Part shown: piece by piece, positions 53,173 to 63,962 of the stretch
Position numbering within the stretch: the stretch's first letter is position 1
Layout of the letters: each line of letters opens with the position of its first letter
Assembly: GCF_900626155.1 (NCBI RefSeq)
Contig: NZ_LR130844.1
Span: 600,191 to 664,190 of the forward strand
DNA from: Anaerococcus vaginimassiliensis
Lineage (GTDB): Bacteria > Bacillota > Clostridia > Tissierellales > Peptoniphilaceae
Length of the DNA stretch: 64,000 bases
Reading direction: 5' to 3'
Position numbers and translations under genes: made by a program
Notes under the pieces: model-generated
The model's database searches: none
What the model was told of the DNA's origin: nothing
Seen by the model: the letters and a program-made list of their open reading frames with translations, nothing else

Positions 53173-53220
53173 TCATGGTTACACATTTAGCTTATACTAA
53201 GTAACTAGCTTCATACTAGC
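53173..53220 (-). ncRNA. Structured leader of the lar operon, possible riboswitch
   Basis: Between the promoter and the attenuator hairpin the leader can form GTTAC-TTAG...CTAA-...GTAAC, a two-helix hairpin, next to a short CTAG/CTAG stem. I do not recognise a known riboswitch class. A nickel- or cofactor-linked sensor is a guess based on the genes controlled. Confidence 0.35.
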
Positions 53221-53226
53221 ATTTTT

Positions 53227-53255
53227 ATAATAACATATTAAAAAAGTGAGGTCAA
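53227..53255 (-). promoter_or_regulatory. lar operon promoter
   Basis: On the minus strand TTGACC (53255-53250), a 17-base spacer and TATTAT (53232-53227). It gives a leader of about 110 bases before larE. Confidence 0.72.
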
Positions 53256-53301
53256 CTAAGGTCTAATATGATAAAATGATTGTATATAAAGGAGAGGACT
53301 T

Positions 53302-53724
53302 ATGAAAATTGTTATTATAGATGGACAAGGAGGCTCTATAGGGGCAAGTCTTGTTAGCAAGATTAAGAACAAAAATATAGACTGTACTATATACGGGATA
53401 GGAACAAATTATTTCGCTAGCAAGGCTATGAAAAAATCTGGAGCTGATATAATTGCAACAGGAGAAAATGCATCAATAGTTAATTCAAAAGATGCGGACT
53501 ACATATTGGGCACAACAGGAATAGTAATAGCTGATTCTCTCCATGGAGAAATAAGTGAAAAGATGGCTGTTGCTATAGGAAGGTCAAGTGCCTATAGGAT
53601 TCTCATTCCTTTTGATTGTTGCAAGACTCACATAGTAGCTACAGAAAAATCAACTATAGAAGAACTCCTAGATATAGCCATAGAAAAATTAATAGAAAAT
53701 ATAGAACAAAAAAAGGGACTATAA
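53302..53724 (+). CDS. DUF3842 family protein
   Basis: A 140-residue cytoplasmic protein with a Rossmann-like Gly-rich start (MKIVIIDGQGGSIGASLVSKI), the central ASKAMKKSGADIIATGENASIVNS and a conserved ILGTTGIVIADSLHGEIS. It matches the DUF3842 pattern. Divergently transcribed from larE; function is unknown, and any link to the lar system is only by position. Confidence 0.85.
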   Translation: MKIVIIDGQGGSIGASLVSKIKNKNIDCTIYGIGTNYFASKAMKKSGADIIATGENASIVNSKDADYILGTTGIVIADSLHGEISEKMAVAIGRSSAYRILIPFDCCKTHIVATEKSTIEELLDIAIEKLIENIEQKKGL

Positions 53725-53730
53725 GCCCCG

Positions 53731-53768
53731 TTTATATGTAAATAGCTCCGATTGGAGCTATACATAAA
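53731..53768 (+). repeat. Hairpin after the DUF3842 gene
   Basis: ATAGCTCC/GGAGCTAT (53742-53749, 53754-53761) with GATT loop, extended by TGT/ACA and TTTA/TAAA. It is a good stem without a T tail, so not a standard terminator. More inverted segments follow (TTAGTG/CACTAA; TTGTAAT/ATTACAA) up to about 53825. Confidence 0.5.
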
Positions 53769-53849
53769 CAATGTATCTTAGTGTTAACGATAATTGTAAT
53801 GCACTAATATTGTACTTATTACAAAGAAAAAAAGCAATCTAATCTTAAC

Positions 53850-53879
53850 TTAACATAGGGCTTTGATCTATGGTATACT
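53850..53879 (+). promoter_or_regulatory. sppA promoter
   Basis: TTAACA, an 18-base spacer and TATACT within an extended -10 (TATGGTATACT), 28 bases upstream of the ATG. Confidence 0.6.
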
Positions 53880-53906
53880 TTTACTAGAATAAAAAAAGGA
53901 GTGTAT

Positions 53907-54890
53907 ATGAAAAACAACGCAAAAAGATGGATAGCTCTTGGTATAACCTTGTTAGTATTTGTGATATCTGCATTTGCCAAGGATAAACAAGATCAGATGG
54001 AAGAAGGCATTAGAGATAAGTATATCAAGGATATAACTAGCTTCTCTAACTATACTGAGGAAGTTTATAAGGGAACTAACTCAAAAGAAAAAATTAAAAT
54101 TGTGGATGTAGATGGAGTAATTCAATCAAATGATGCAAATGACTTTGTTGTTGAAGAGTTAAAAAAAGCCAAAGAAGATCCTCTAGTAAAAGGAGTAATC
54201 CTAAGAGTAAATTCACCAGGTGGATCAGTTTATGCATCAGAGAAAATTGCTAATCAAATAAAAGCATTGAAAGAAGCTGAAAAGCCAGTATACACAGTTA
54301 TGGAAGAGATGGCGGCAAGCGGTGGATACTATATATCTGCACCTACTGACAGAATATATGCGTCAAATGAAACATGGACAGGTTCAATTGGTGTAATCAT
54401 CCAATCAAAATCTCTCCAAGGCTTGTTTGAAAAATATGGAATAAAAGAGCAAAATATCACGACAGGAAAGATGAAAGATGCAGGAAGTGTCGGTCGAGAC
54501 ATGAATGATGAAGAAAAAGCCTACTTCCAAGGATTAGTTGATTCTGCCTTTGATAGATTTGTACAAATTGTTGCTGAAGGAAGAGGACTTTCTGAAAGAG
54601 AAGTTAGAAAGATCGCTGATGGTAGGGTGTACGATGGTAACCAAGCCTTAGACATAGGTCTAGTAGATAAGATAGGAGATCTTGACCAAGCTATTTCAGA
54701 GATGGCAAGCGAAAATGGACTACAAGATCCAATGGTTATAGAAAATAATGACGTGATGAGCTCATTTAACTCACTATTTTCAATGGCTATGGACCTTAAG
54801 AAAGAATCATCAGACCTTGCGATTTTGGATAAAATGATCAAAGAAAATGATATGAAGCCAATGTATTTATATGGAGCATACAATGACTGA
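53907..54890 (+). CDS. sppA: Signal peptide peptidase SppA
   Basis: A membrane-bound serine-lysine protease that degrades leftover signal peptides. 327 residues with one N-terminal membrane segment (residues 8-24), the S49 peptidase core (GVILRVNSPGGSVYASEKI; EEMAASGGYYISAPTDRIYA, with the likely nucleophile Ser in AASGGYY) and the downstream region TGSIGVIIQSKSLQGLFEKYG. The ATG at 53907 follows AGGAG; the GTG at 53901 overlaps it. It overlaps the RDD gene. Confidence 0.94.
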   Translation: MKNNAKRWIALGITLLVFVISAFAKDKQDQMEEGIRDKYIKDITSFSNYTEEVYKGTNSKEKIKIVDVDGVIQSNDANDFVVEELKKAKEDPLVKGVILRVNSPGGSVYASEKIANQIKALKEAEKPVYTVMEEMAASGGYYISAPTDRIYASNETWTGSIGVIIQSKSLQGLFEKYGIKEQNITTGKMKDAGSVGRDMNDEEKAYFQGLVDSAFDRFVQIVAEGRGLSEREVRKIADGRVYDGNQALDIGLVDKIGDLDQAISEMASENGLQDPMVIENNDVMSSFNSLFSMAMDLKKESSDLAILDKMIKENDMKPMYLYGAYND

Positions 54891-55347
54891 AGTAAACCTA
54901 GATTTTAAAGAAAGAGATTATACTTTTGCATATGCTGGGTTTTTTATAAGGCTTGTTGCCTTTATCATAGATATGTTAGTGGTAGGAGCAATTTTTACGA
55001 TAGTTAAGACCTTCCTTCCAACAGATGTAGAGATTTTATCGTTTAAGCTAGGAGATATTTTAGAAACATTAATAACTCTTGCCTATTTTTGTCTAATGAC
55101 GTTTTTTACAAATGGAAGGACTTTGGGAAAGATGATTCTAGGACTTAGAACTATATCACTAACTTCAGATAAACTTAGCATATCTCAAGTGCTTTTAAGA
55201 GAAATTGCTGGAAGGTATGTAACAAACAAATTTAAAATATTATATTTAATAGTTGGTTTTAGTCCTAAAAAACAAGGACTATTTGATGTTCTCCTAGATA
55301 CAACTGTAGTTAAGGAAGATATTTTTAACCACCTATATAAAAATTAA
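54883..55347 (+). CDS. RDD-family membrane protein
   Basis: A 154-residue protein with three membrane segments and the RDD core (YAGFFIRLVAFIIDMLVVGAIF; FTNGRTLGKMILGLRTISL; QVLLREIAGRYVTNKFKIL). The RDD signature here is R-x-x-AFIID. It follows sppA with 8 bases overlap, a common pairing. Function not known. Confidence 0.88.
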   Translation: MTEVNLDFKERDYTFAYAGFFIRLVAFIIDMLVVGAIFTIVKTFLPTDVEILSFKLGDILETLITLAYFCLMTFFTNGRTLGKMILGLRTISLTSDKLSISQVLLREIAGRYVTNKFKILYLIVGFSPKKQGLFDVLLDTTVVKEDIFNHLYKN

Positions 55348-55369
55348 ATATATTTTTAAAAACTGGTTA

Positions 55370-55412
55370 AATAGCACAAAATTAGTGAAAAAGCTAATTT
55401 GTGCTATTTTCT
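55370..55412 (+). terminator. Terminator after the RDD gene
   Basis: AATAGCACAAAATTAG (55370-55385) pairs with CTAATTTGTGCTATT (55394-55408), with one bulged base and a T-rich tail. Confidence 0.8.
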
Positions 55413-55426
55413 ATTACTTTTAAAAA

Positions 55427-55484
55427 CCACAATATATGGTATGATAATAAGCGGCAAATGAAATAATAGCACTACATATAGTGT
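55427..55484 (+). promoter_or_regulatory. Paired NrdR boxes upstream of nrdA
   Basis: Two palindromes, ACCACAATATATGGTA (55427-55442) and GCACTACATATAGTGT (55469-55484), resemble the NrdR consensus ACACWATATATWGTGT. Their centres are 42 bases apart, four helical turns. The second abuts the -10 TATAAT (55486-55491), so binding would repress nrdA. Confidence 0.72.
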
Positions 55485-55519
55485 TTATAATATATAGTTA
55501 ATTTAATTAAGGAGAGCCC

Positions 55520-58048
55520 ATGCAGATTATAAAAAGAGACGGAAACAAAGTGGACTTTGAGAAAATCAAGATAGAAAGAGCTATTTCCAAGGCGTTTTTC
55601 TCTGTTGATAGTAGCATTACAGAAGAAGAGCTAAGAAAGATGTCCGATAGAATTGAAAAGACAATTAAGCAAAAGTATCCCAAAGACCATATTCCAACAG
55701 TAGAAGAGGTCCAAGACCTAGTGGAACTTACCTTAATTGATGAAAATTATTATAGAGAAGTAAAGTCCTTTATTCTATACAGGGCTAAACACAATATGGA
55801 TAGAAAGGTTTTGGCTGATTTTTCAAGATATATAGAGGATAAGAAGGTCCTTAATATAATAACCGAAGTCCAAGAAGAATTTGACAACCAAAGGTATCCA
55901 ATAGAGTCTTTGTTATTTAAGTTTGAATCTTTCCTTAAGCCAAACATGACAGAAGAAGATATGCTAAAGGCTCTAACTAGAGCAGCAAGCGAGCTTACCA
56001 GCAAGGAATCTCCAGATTGGGAGATTATAGCGGCAAGATTTTTGATGTATCAAATAGATCTTGAAATAGAAAAAAGCGAAGAAAGATACGAACTTTTTGA
56101 TTTTAAGTCAAAAATTGAGTTTCTAACAGAAAAGGGCTTGTATGGAGCTTATATTTTAGAAAACTATTCATCAGAAGAAATAGATGAGTTAGAAAAATAC
56201 ATGGACTATTCTAGAAACAATATCTTTACCTATTCAGGACTTGACCTACTTAGGAAAAGATACCTAATTACTAATCACAAGGGTGATTTGATAGAAAGAG
56301 TTCAAGAAATGTTTATGGGAATAGCCATGCATCTTGCTATACCAGAAACTGACAAGGTAGCCTTTGCCAAAAGACTTTATGATATCTTGTCAAACTTAAA
56401 AGCAACTATGGCAACCCCAACTATGACCAATGCTAGAAAGCCATTTAACCAACTTTCCTCATGTTTCATAGATACAGTTCCAGACACATTGAAAGGGATT
56501 TATCGTTCAGTAACAAACTTTGCGGAAGTATCAAAACACGGTGGTGGAATGGGTCTATACTTTGGAAAAGTAAGGGCCAATGGATCAGATATTCGTGGCT
56601 TTGAAGGAGTTGCAGGAGGAGTAATCCGTTGGATAAGACTTGCTAACGATACAGCAGTTGCAGTTGACCAACTTGGAGTAAGACAAGGAGCTGTGGCAGT
56701 ATATCTTGATATTTGGCACAAGGATATACCAGAATTCTTGGGACTAAGAACTAACAACGGTGATGACAGAATGAAGGCTCACGATGTCTTCCCTGGAGTT
56801 TGTGTGCCAGATCTATTCTGGAAATTAACTAGAGATGATATAAATGCTGATTGGCATATGTTTGATCCTCATGAAGTAGAGAAAAAATATGGAAAAGCCT
56901 TAGAAGATACCTATGGTGAAGAGTTTGAAGATTTTTACCACAAGCTTGTAGCTGACAAGGATATTTCAAGAAGAACAATGTCTGTCAAAGATATGGTGAG
57001 GCTTCTAATAAAATCATGGACCGAAACAGGAACTCCATTTATATTTAATAGAGATATTGTAAATAAAGCAAATCCTAATAAACATAAGGGAATGATTTAT
57101 TCATCAAACCTATGCACAGAGATCGCCCAAAACATGAGCCCATCAGAATCAATTTCTACAGAAATAGTAGATGAAAATGGCGATACGATTATTGTAAATA
57201 AGACAAAACCGGGAGATTTTGTTGAATGTAACTTAGCGAGTTTAACTTTAGGTAAGGTAGATGTCAATGATCCTACAGATTTGGAAGAAACTGTAAGAAC
57301 AATCGTTAGAGCTTTGGACAATGTAATAGACTTAAACTACTATCCAACTCCATATGCCAAGGTAACTAACAAAAAATATAGGGCTATTGGACTTGGAACA
57401 AGTGGCTACCACCACATGTTAGTTAAAAATGATATCAGATGGCAAGATGAGAAGGCTCATGAAGAATTTGTCGATAGAGTATATGAAGATATAAACTACT
57501 ACGCGATCAAAGAATCTATGGAGATTGCCAAGGAAAAAGGATCTTATTCTTGTTTTGAAGGAAGCGACTGGCAAACAGGAGCTTATTTCGACCAAAGAGA
57601 TTACAAATCAGAAAGATGGGAAAAATTAAAAGAAGAAATAAGAGACAGTGGACTTAGAAATGGATATCTAATGGCAGTAGCTCCAACAGGATCAACATCA
57701 ATTATATCCGGAACATCAGCAGGAGTAGACCCAATTATGAGTCGTTACTTCCTAGAAGAGAAAAAAGGTGCGATTGTACCAAGAGTTGCACCAGGACTTA
57801 CAACTAAGACTTTCTGGCTTTATGAAAACGCCCACGATATTGACCAAAATATCTCTATGAGAATGGCAGGTATTAGACAAAGACACATCGACCAAGCTCA
57901 ATCAGTAAATATTTATATAACAACAGAATACACTATGAGACAGATCCTAAATGTATATATAACAGCTTGGGAATCTGGAGTTAAATCAATCTATTATGTA
58001 AGAGGAAAATCCTTAGAGGTTGAAGAGTGTGACTCATGTGCAAGTTAA
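55520..58048 (+). CDS. nrdA: Class I ribonucleotide reductase large subunit
   Basis: Reduces ribonucleoside diphosphates to deoxy forms. 842 residues: an N-terminal ATP-cone (MQIIKRDGNKVDFEKIKIERAI, residues 1-90), the catalytic barrel with LSSCFIDTVPDTL (active-site Cys), SNLCTEIAQNMSPSES and the family signature GTSGYHHMLVKNDIRWQDE, and a C-terminal CDSC pair for thioredoxin/glutaredoxin reduction. GGAG precedes the ATG. The ATP-cone suggests allosteric control of overall activity. Its small subunit is nrdB at 58878. Confidence 0.95.
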   Translation: MQIIKRDGNKVDFEKIKIERAISKAFFSVDSSITEEELRKMSDRIEKTIKQKYPKDHIPTVEEVQDLVELTLIDENYYREVKSFILYRAKHNMDRKVLADFSRYIEDKKVLNIITEVQEEFDNQRYPIESLLFKFESFLKPNMTEEDMLKALTRAASELTSKESPDWEIIAARFLMYQIDLEIEKSEERYELFDFKSKIEFLTEKGLYGAYILENYSSEEIDELEKYMDYSRNNIFTYSGLDLLRKRYLITNHKGDLIERVQEMFMGIAMHLAIPETDKVAFAKRLYDILSNLKATMATPTMTNARKPFNQLSSCFIDTVPDTLKGIYRSVTNFAEVSKHGGGMGLYFGKVRANGSDIRGFEGVAGGVIRWIRLANDTAVAVDQLGVRQGAVAVYLDIWHKDIPEFLGLRTNNGDDRMKAHDVFPGVCVPDLFWKLTRDDINADWHMFDPHEVEKKYGKALEDTYGEEFEDFYHKLVADKDISRRTMSVKDMVRLLIKSWTETGTPFIFNRDIVNKANPNKHKGMIYSSNLCTEIAQNMSPSESISTEIVDENGDTIIVNKTKPGDFVECNLASLTLGKVDVNDPTDLEETVRTIVRALDNVIDLNYYPTPYAKVTNKKYRAIGLGTSGYHHMLVKNDIRWQDEKAHEEFVDRVYEDINYYAIKESMEIAKEKGSYSCFEGSDWQTGAYFDQRDYKSERWEKLKEEIRDSGLRNGYLMAVAPTGSTSIISGTSAGVDPIMSRYFLEEKKGAIVPRVAPGLTTKTFWLYENAHDIDQNISMRMAGIRQRHIDQAQSVNIYITTEYTMRQILNVYITAWESGVKSIYYVRGKSLEVEECDSCAS

Positions 58049-58068
58049 AAATTAAATAAGATTATAAG

Positions 58069-58094
58069 AAGGACCTAAAAAGGTCCTTTTTAAT
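58069..58094. terminator. Bidirectional terminator after nrdA
   Basis: AAGGACCT/AGGTCCTT, a perfect 8-bp stem with an AAAA loop and T run on the plus strand. It serves nrdA and the convergent small membrane protein gene. Confidence 0.85.
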
Positions 58095-58434
58095 TTTCAT
58101 TAATGGAAGTTATACCATCAATGATAAAGTTTAAGACTATGTAAGATAAGGCTAAATAAATAATATAAAATCTTTGATTATCATTTAAGAAAGTAAAAAA
58201 ATCAATATTTAGCTTATCTTGGATAATTGATAGAAGAATTGTGGCAAAAATTAATATAAATAACGCCAATATCTTATTTCTTCTAGTCTTCTTTCCTCTA
58301 TAAATTAAATTTTTCTCTCTAAGGGCAGAAATGAAAAATAAAAACATAAGAAATATAAGTATGTAAGTAGGAATTTTCATAAAAAATCCTAAGATAAGAG
58401 CAAGTAGATACAAAATTCCGCTAATAAAAATCAT
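58090..58434 (-). CDS. Small membrane protein of unknown function
   Basis: A 114-residue hydrophobic protein with about four predicted membrane segments (4-20, 22-37, 54-70 and 88-107), and a basic loop after the second (REKNLIYRGKKTRRNK). GGAGGAG lies before the ATG. No recognised domain. It lies in reverse between the two reductase genes, which it separates, and is likely independently transcribed. Confidence 0.65.
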   Translation of the reverse strand: MIFISGILYLLALILGFFMKIPTYILIFLMFLFFISALREKNLIYRGKKTRRNKILALFILIFATILLSIIQDKLNIDFFTFLNDNQRFYIIYLALSYIVLNFIIDGITSINEN

Positions 58435-58485
58435 AAGACTCCTCCTTTTTAAAATATTGTACTTTAGAGGAAAAAGTTTTCTATC

Positions 58486-58513
58486 TTGCTCTTATTTTTT
58501 AATCTAATATAAT
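58486..58513 (+). promoter_or_regulatory. Promoter for the holin-family gene and nrdB
   Basis: TTGCTC, a 16-base spacer and TATAAT, about 27 bases before the ATG at 58540. No NrdR-like box was seen near it. Confidence 0.65.
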
Positions 58514-58539
58514 AATACAAACAAGAAAAAGGAGTTATT

Positions 58540-58866
58540 ATGATATTATTTATAACAAACACCATAGCTCTTTGGCTTATGAGTTACTTCATCACTCATA
58601 TTTCATTTGATAAACCAATGGCTTTGGTCTTAACAGCAGTTGCGCTTACAATTATAGAAACATTTGTAAAACCAATCTTAAAGTTTTTATCATTCCCAGT
58701 GACAGTTTTAACCTTGGGTCTATTTAACTTGGTTATAAATGCCTTCGTCTTATATTTAGCCTTCAAATTTGTCGATGGAGCACATATAGACAGCAACTTA
58801 TTTAGCATGATTTTCGCAAGCATTATACTTGCAATACTTGCATCTATTATTCAATCAATATTATAA
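58540..58866 (+). CDS. Phage-holin-4_2 / YvlD-type membrane protein
   Basis: A 108-residue protein with four membrane segments and the conserved pattern of the phage_holin_4_2 (YvlD) family: TIIETFVKPILKFLSFPVTVLTLGLFNLVINAFVLYLAF. These are chromosomal membrane proteins, not prophage lysis genes. It is first in an operon with nrdB, 11 bases apart. Confidence 0.85.
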   Translation: MILFITNTIALWLMSYFITHISFDKPMALVLTAVALTIIETFVKPILKFLSFPVTVLTLGLFNLVINAFVLYLAFKFVDGAHIDSNLFSMIFASIILAILASIIQSIL

Positions 58867-58877
58867 AGGAGGATTAC

Positions 58878-59936
58878 ATGGAAGAAAGCAAAAGAAAAGA
58901 AGTTGAAAAGCGTGGTATTTTCAATGAAGATGGTGATATTGATCTAGCAAAAAGAAAGATTATTCAAGGAAATACAACCAACCTAAATGATTTTAACAAC
59001 TTAAAATACACATGGACTAGTGATTGGTATAGACAAGCTATGAACAACTTCTGGATTCCAGAAGAAATCAACCTAAACCAAGATATAAAAGACTATAGAA
59101 ACCTAGATGAGCATGAAAAAAGAGCCTTTGATAGGATTCTTTCTTTCCTAACTTATCTTGATTCAATTCAAACAGCCAATTTACCTAACCTACAAACATA
59201 CATTACAGCAAACGAAATAAACCTATGCTTATCAATTCAAACATATCAAGAATCAATCCACTCTCAATCTTACTCTTATATTCTTGATACAATTTGTTCT
59301 CCAGAAGAAAGAACAAGAATTCTTTACCTATGGAAAGAAGACGAACATCTTCTAAAAAGAAATGAATTTATTGGAGAACAATATAATGAGTTTTTGAAAA
59401 ATGATGACGAATTTAGGTTTATGAAGGCGCTTGTGGCAAACTATATCCTAGAAGGAATTTACTTCTACTCAGGATTCTCCTTCTTCTATAACCTTGGAAG
59501 AAATGGCAAAATGCCAGGTACAGTTCAAGAGATTAGATACATCAATAGAGATGAAAACACCCACTTATGGCTATTTAGATCTCTTATAAATGATTTGAGA
59601 AAAGAAAGAGAGGATCTATTTACTAAAGAACATCAAGAATACTATAGGGATATGTTAAAAGAAGGTGTAGAGCAAGAGATAGCTTGGGGCAAATATGCTA
59701 TAGGAGATAATATAGCAGGCCTAAGCGAGAAAATGATAGAAGATTATATCAAGTATCTAGGAAACCTAAGAGCTAAAGGCCTTGGCTTAGAAGCTTTATA
59801 TGAAGGATACACAGAAATACCAGATTCTATGAAATGGGTAGATGAATACTCAGATCCAAATGCAGTTAAGACAGACTTCTTCGAAGCGAAAGTAACAGCA
59901 TATTCCAAATCATCAATCATAGAAGATGACCTATAA
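58878..59936 (+). CDS. nrdB: Class I ribonucleotide reductase small (radical) subunit
   Basis: The metal-radical subunit, 352 residues. By alignment with E. coli NrdB the six ligands are D95 (YLDSIQ), E125 and H128 (QESIHS), E192 (ILEGIYF), E226 and H229 (RDENTHLWL), with the radical tyrosine at Y132 (SQSYSYI). All are present, so this is a standard tyrosyl-radical class I enzyme. No nrdI is seen, which argues against the manganese class Ib type, but only within this window. AAAGGAGG precedes the ATG. Confidence 0.95.
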   Translation: MEESKRKEVEKRGIFNEDGDIDLAKRKIIQGNTTNLNDFNNLKYTWTSDWYRQAMNNFWIPEEINLNQDIKDYRNLDEHEKRAFDRILSFLTYLDSIQTANLPNLQTYITANEINLCLSIQTYQESIHSQSYSYILDTICSPEERTRILYLWKEDEHLLKRNEFIGEQYNEFLKNDDEFRFMKALVANYILEGIYFYSGFSFFYNLGRNGKMPGTVQEIRYINRDENTHLWLFRSLINDLRKEREDLFTKEHQEYYRDMLKEGVEQEIAWGKYAIGDNIAGLSEKMIEDYIKYLGNLRAKGLGLEALYEGYTEIPDSMKWVDEYSDPNAVKTDFFEAKVTAYSKSSIIEDDL

Positions 59937-59940
59937 AACT

Positions 59941-59965
59941 AAAGCCTAGCTATAGCTAGGCTTTT
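59941..59965 (+). terminator. Terminator after nrdB
   Basis: A perfect palindrome AAAGCCTAGC-TATA-GCTAGGCTTT followed by one more T. It can also serve the convergent lipoprotein gene. Confidence 0.85.
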
Positions 59966-59966
59966 A

Positions 59967-59982
59967 TGTTTCACATGAAACA
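59967..59982. promoter_or_regulatory. parS: parS-like site 7
   Basis: TGTTTCACATGAAACA, identical to the copies at 32904 and 35057. It lies between the nrdB terminator and the lipoprotein stop codon, about 37-39 kb from dnaA. Confidence 0.78.
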
Positions 59983-61122
59983 TTATTTTATGGAGTTTAT
60001 TATAGATGTAGTCATTATTTTTGTTTGAGCAGTATTTGTTATAGGACCTAGGATAAAGATACTTATGAATTTATCTTCTCCTTCTATGACGATTTTATCC
60101 CCTTTTAGACTATAAGCTGGCATGTATAGGTTTGCACCAGATTTTAGATAAGGGAAGTTTCTGACAGTTCCTGCTTCTACTAGACCCTTATTTACGATAT
60201 TTGCAGGATATATTATAGATCCTGAGTTCTCATCAAAAACATCATTTAGCTTCTTATTATCTTTATCTTGGACTTTTACTATAATTTCTGAAACAATAGT
60301 TCCATTTTTCTTTGAAACATATGCTTTCATATCATTTTCATCTTGATTTAAGATGAAATTATCTGGAATATTTAGTGAAAAACTATCTAATTCTACTTTA
60401 TTTCCTGCGTATATATCAACCGCATCAGTATAATCTGTAAAGTCTTTTCCTACCTCGAGAGGATCATCGTTTGTTGTATAGATTCCTGTTAGGATATCTG
60501 CCATAAGGTCGTCTGCTACTTTACTTAAATTTCTATCTTCTTTTATAGTAAAATGTATTTTGGAAGTAGGTGTTTCTACTAAAAAATGAACTAGATAGTA
60601 GTCGTTTTGTTTACTAATAAAGTAAGCGGATTTTATATTTGACATGGGGTTACTAGTTATCTTGCTTATAACCTGCTCTTTTGACCCGAGACTTGCAGTT
60701 AACATTTCACAAGACTTTATTAAATCATCTTCTTTAAGAATTTCGACATTTTCTATCTTTCTAAAGCTAATATCTAGATTGTATTTGTCAGACTTTGGTA
60801 ATTCTATCTTGTAAGTTTTATCGTTTTTATTAACTTTAGCTCTAGAAGGGATTCTAATATATACATTTTCAAAGAAAAATTCTTTGCTATAATCTAAATT
60901 TTCAAGCTCTTTTAATGAGTAAGGCTCGTTTTCTTTGGTTTGAATATTTGATGGAATACTCAGAGAGCTTGACCTAGTTTCGATATTCCTTTGATTTTTA
61001 TTGTTTGTTTCTCTTTGATAGGCAATTTCTTCTTTTTGCCCGATGTTTTCTTTAGTTTTTGGGGTATTATTTTGACAGCCTGTAAGTAAGACAGACAAAA
61101 TTAGTATTGTTAATATTTTCAT
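59983..61122 (-). CDS. Lipoprotein of unknown function
   Basis: A 379-residue predicted lipoprotein with lipobox VLLTGC (Cys16) and a Lys/Asn/Thr-rich linker to about residue 60. The rest may comprise two similar alpha/beta halves: about 78-200 (FENVYIRIPSRAKVNKNDKTYKIELP) and 235-375 (LDSFSLNIPDNFILNQDENDMKAYVS), each opening with the pattern [IL]-x-IP-x-x. This suggests duplication of a domain. No named family recognised. AAGGAAC precedes the ATG; convergent with nrdB. Confidence 0.8.
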   Translation of the reverse strand: MKILTILILSVLLTGCQNNTPKTKENIGQKEEIAYQRETNNKNQRNIETRSSSLSIPSNIQTKENEPYSLKELENLDYSKEFFFENVYIRIPSRAKVNKNDKTYKIELPKSDKYNLDISFRKIENVEILKEDDLIKSCEMLTASLGSKEQVISKITSNPMSNIKSAYFISKQNDYYLVHFLVETPTSKIHFTIKEDRNLSKVADDLMADILTGIYTTNDDPLEVGKDFTDYTDAVDIYAGNKVELDSFSLNIPDNFILNQDENDMKAYVSKKNGTIVSEIIVKVQDKDNKKLNDVFDENSGSIIYPANIVNKGLVEAGTVRNFPYLKSGANLYMPAYSLKGDKIVIEGEDKFISIFILGPITNTAQTKIMTTSIINSIK

Positions 61123-61200
61123 AATAAGGTTCCTTATATTTATAAATTTATGTTTAAAAAGCTTATTTATCGGTTAATTATATCATATATAGGTATTTTA

Positions 61201-61209
61201 TGATATAAT
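61201..61209 (+). promoter_or_regulatory. V-ATPase operon promoter (extended -10)
   Basis: TGATATAAT, an extended -10 without a clear -35, 28 bases before the first ATG. Confidence 0.55.
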
Positions 61210-61236
61210 TTTAATAAGGCAAATAGGGGGTGAAAG

Positions 61237-61546
61237 ATGGCTGACGATATTTTATTGAAAGTCAAGGAAGCTGAAGATAAGGCGACTGAGACTATCGATA
61301 ATGCAAAAATTAAAGCTCGTGAAATAGTCGACCAAGCGAAAGCGAAGGCTGACGAAGAATACAAAGATATTATTGCGAGTGCCAAAAGTAAAGCTACTAA
61401 GATTCTTAAAGATGCAGAAGAAGCTGCAAATAAAGACAAAGAGCCTACTATCGAAGAAGCGAAAGCTTATAGCGATAAGATTAAGGATCAAAGTAAGGAA
61501 AAAATTGATAGTATAGTTAACTCATTAAGCGAAAGGATTATAGAAA

Positions 61547-61560
<14 letters not shown>
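61237..61560 (+). CDS. V-type ATPase subunit G/H (peripheral stalk)
   Basis: A 107-residue, almost wholly alpha-helical coiled-coil protein (Ala/Lys/Glu heptads: VKEAEDKATETIDNAKIKAREIVDQAKAKADEEY). In the V/A-type ATPases it forms the peripheral stalk with subunit E. Its place at the head of the operon before subunit I matches NtpF/AhaH. AGGGGGTG precedes the ATG. It overlaps ntpI by 14 bases. Confidence 0.88.
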
Positions 61561-63947
<2,387 letters not shown>

Positions 63948-63962
63948 TATTAGGATAAGATT

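Noticed and set aside
58540-58866. Prophage holin
   Set aside because: The family is a chromosomal YvlD-type protein; no other phage genes are nearby.
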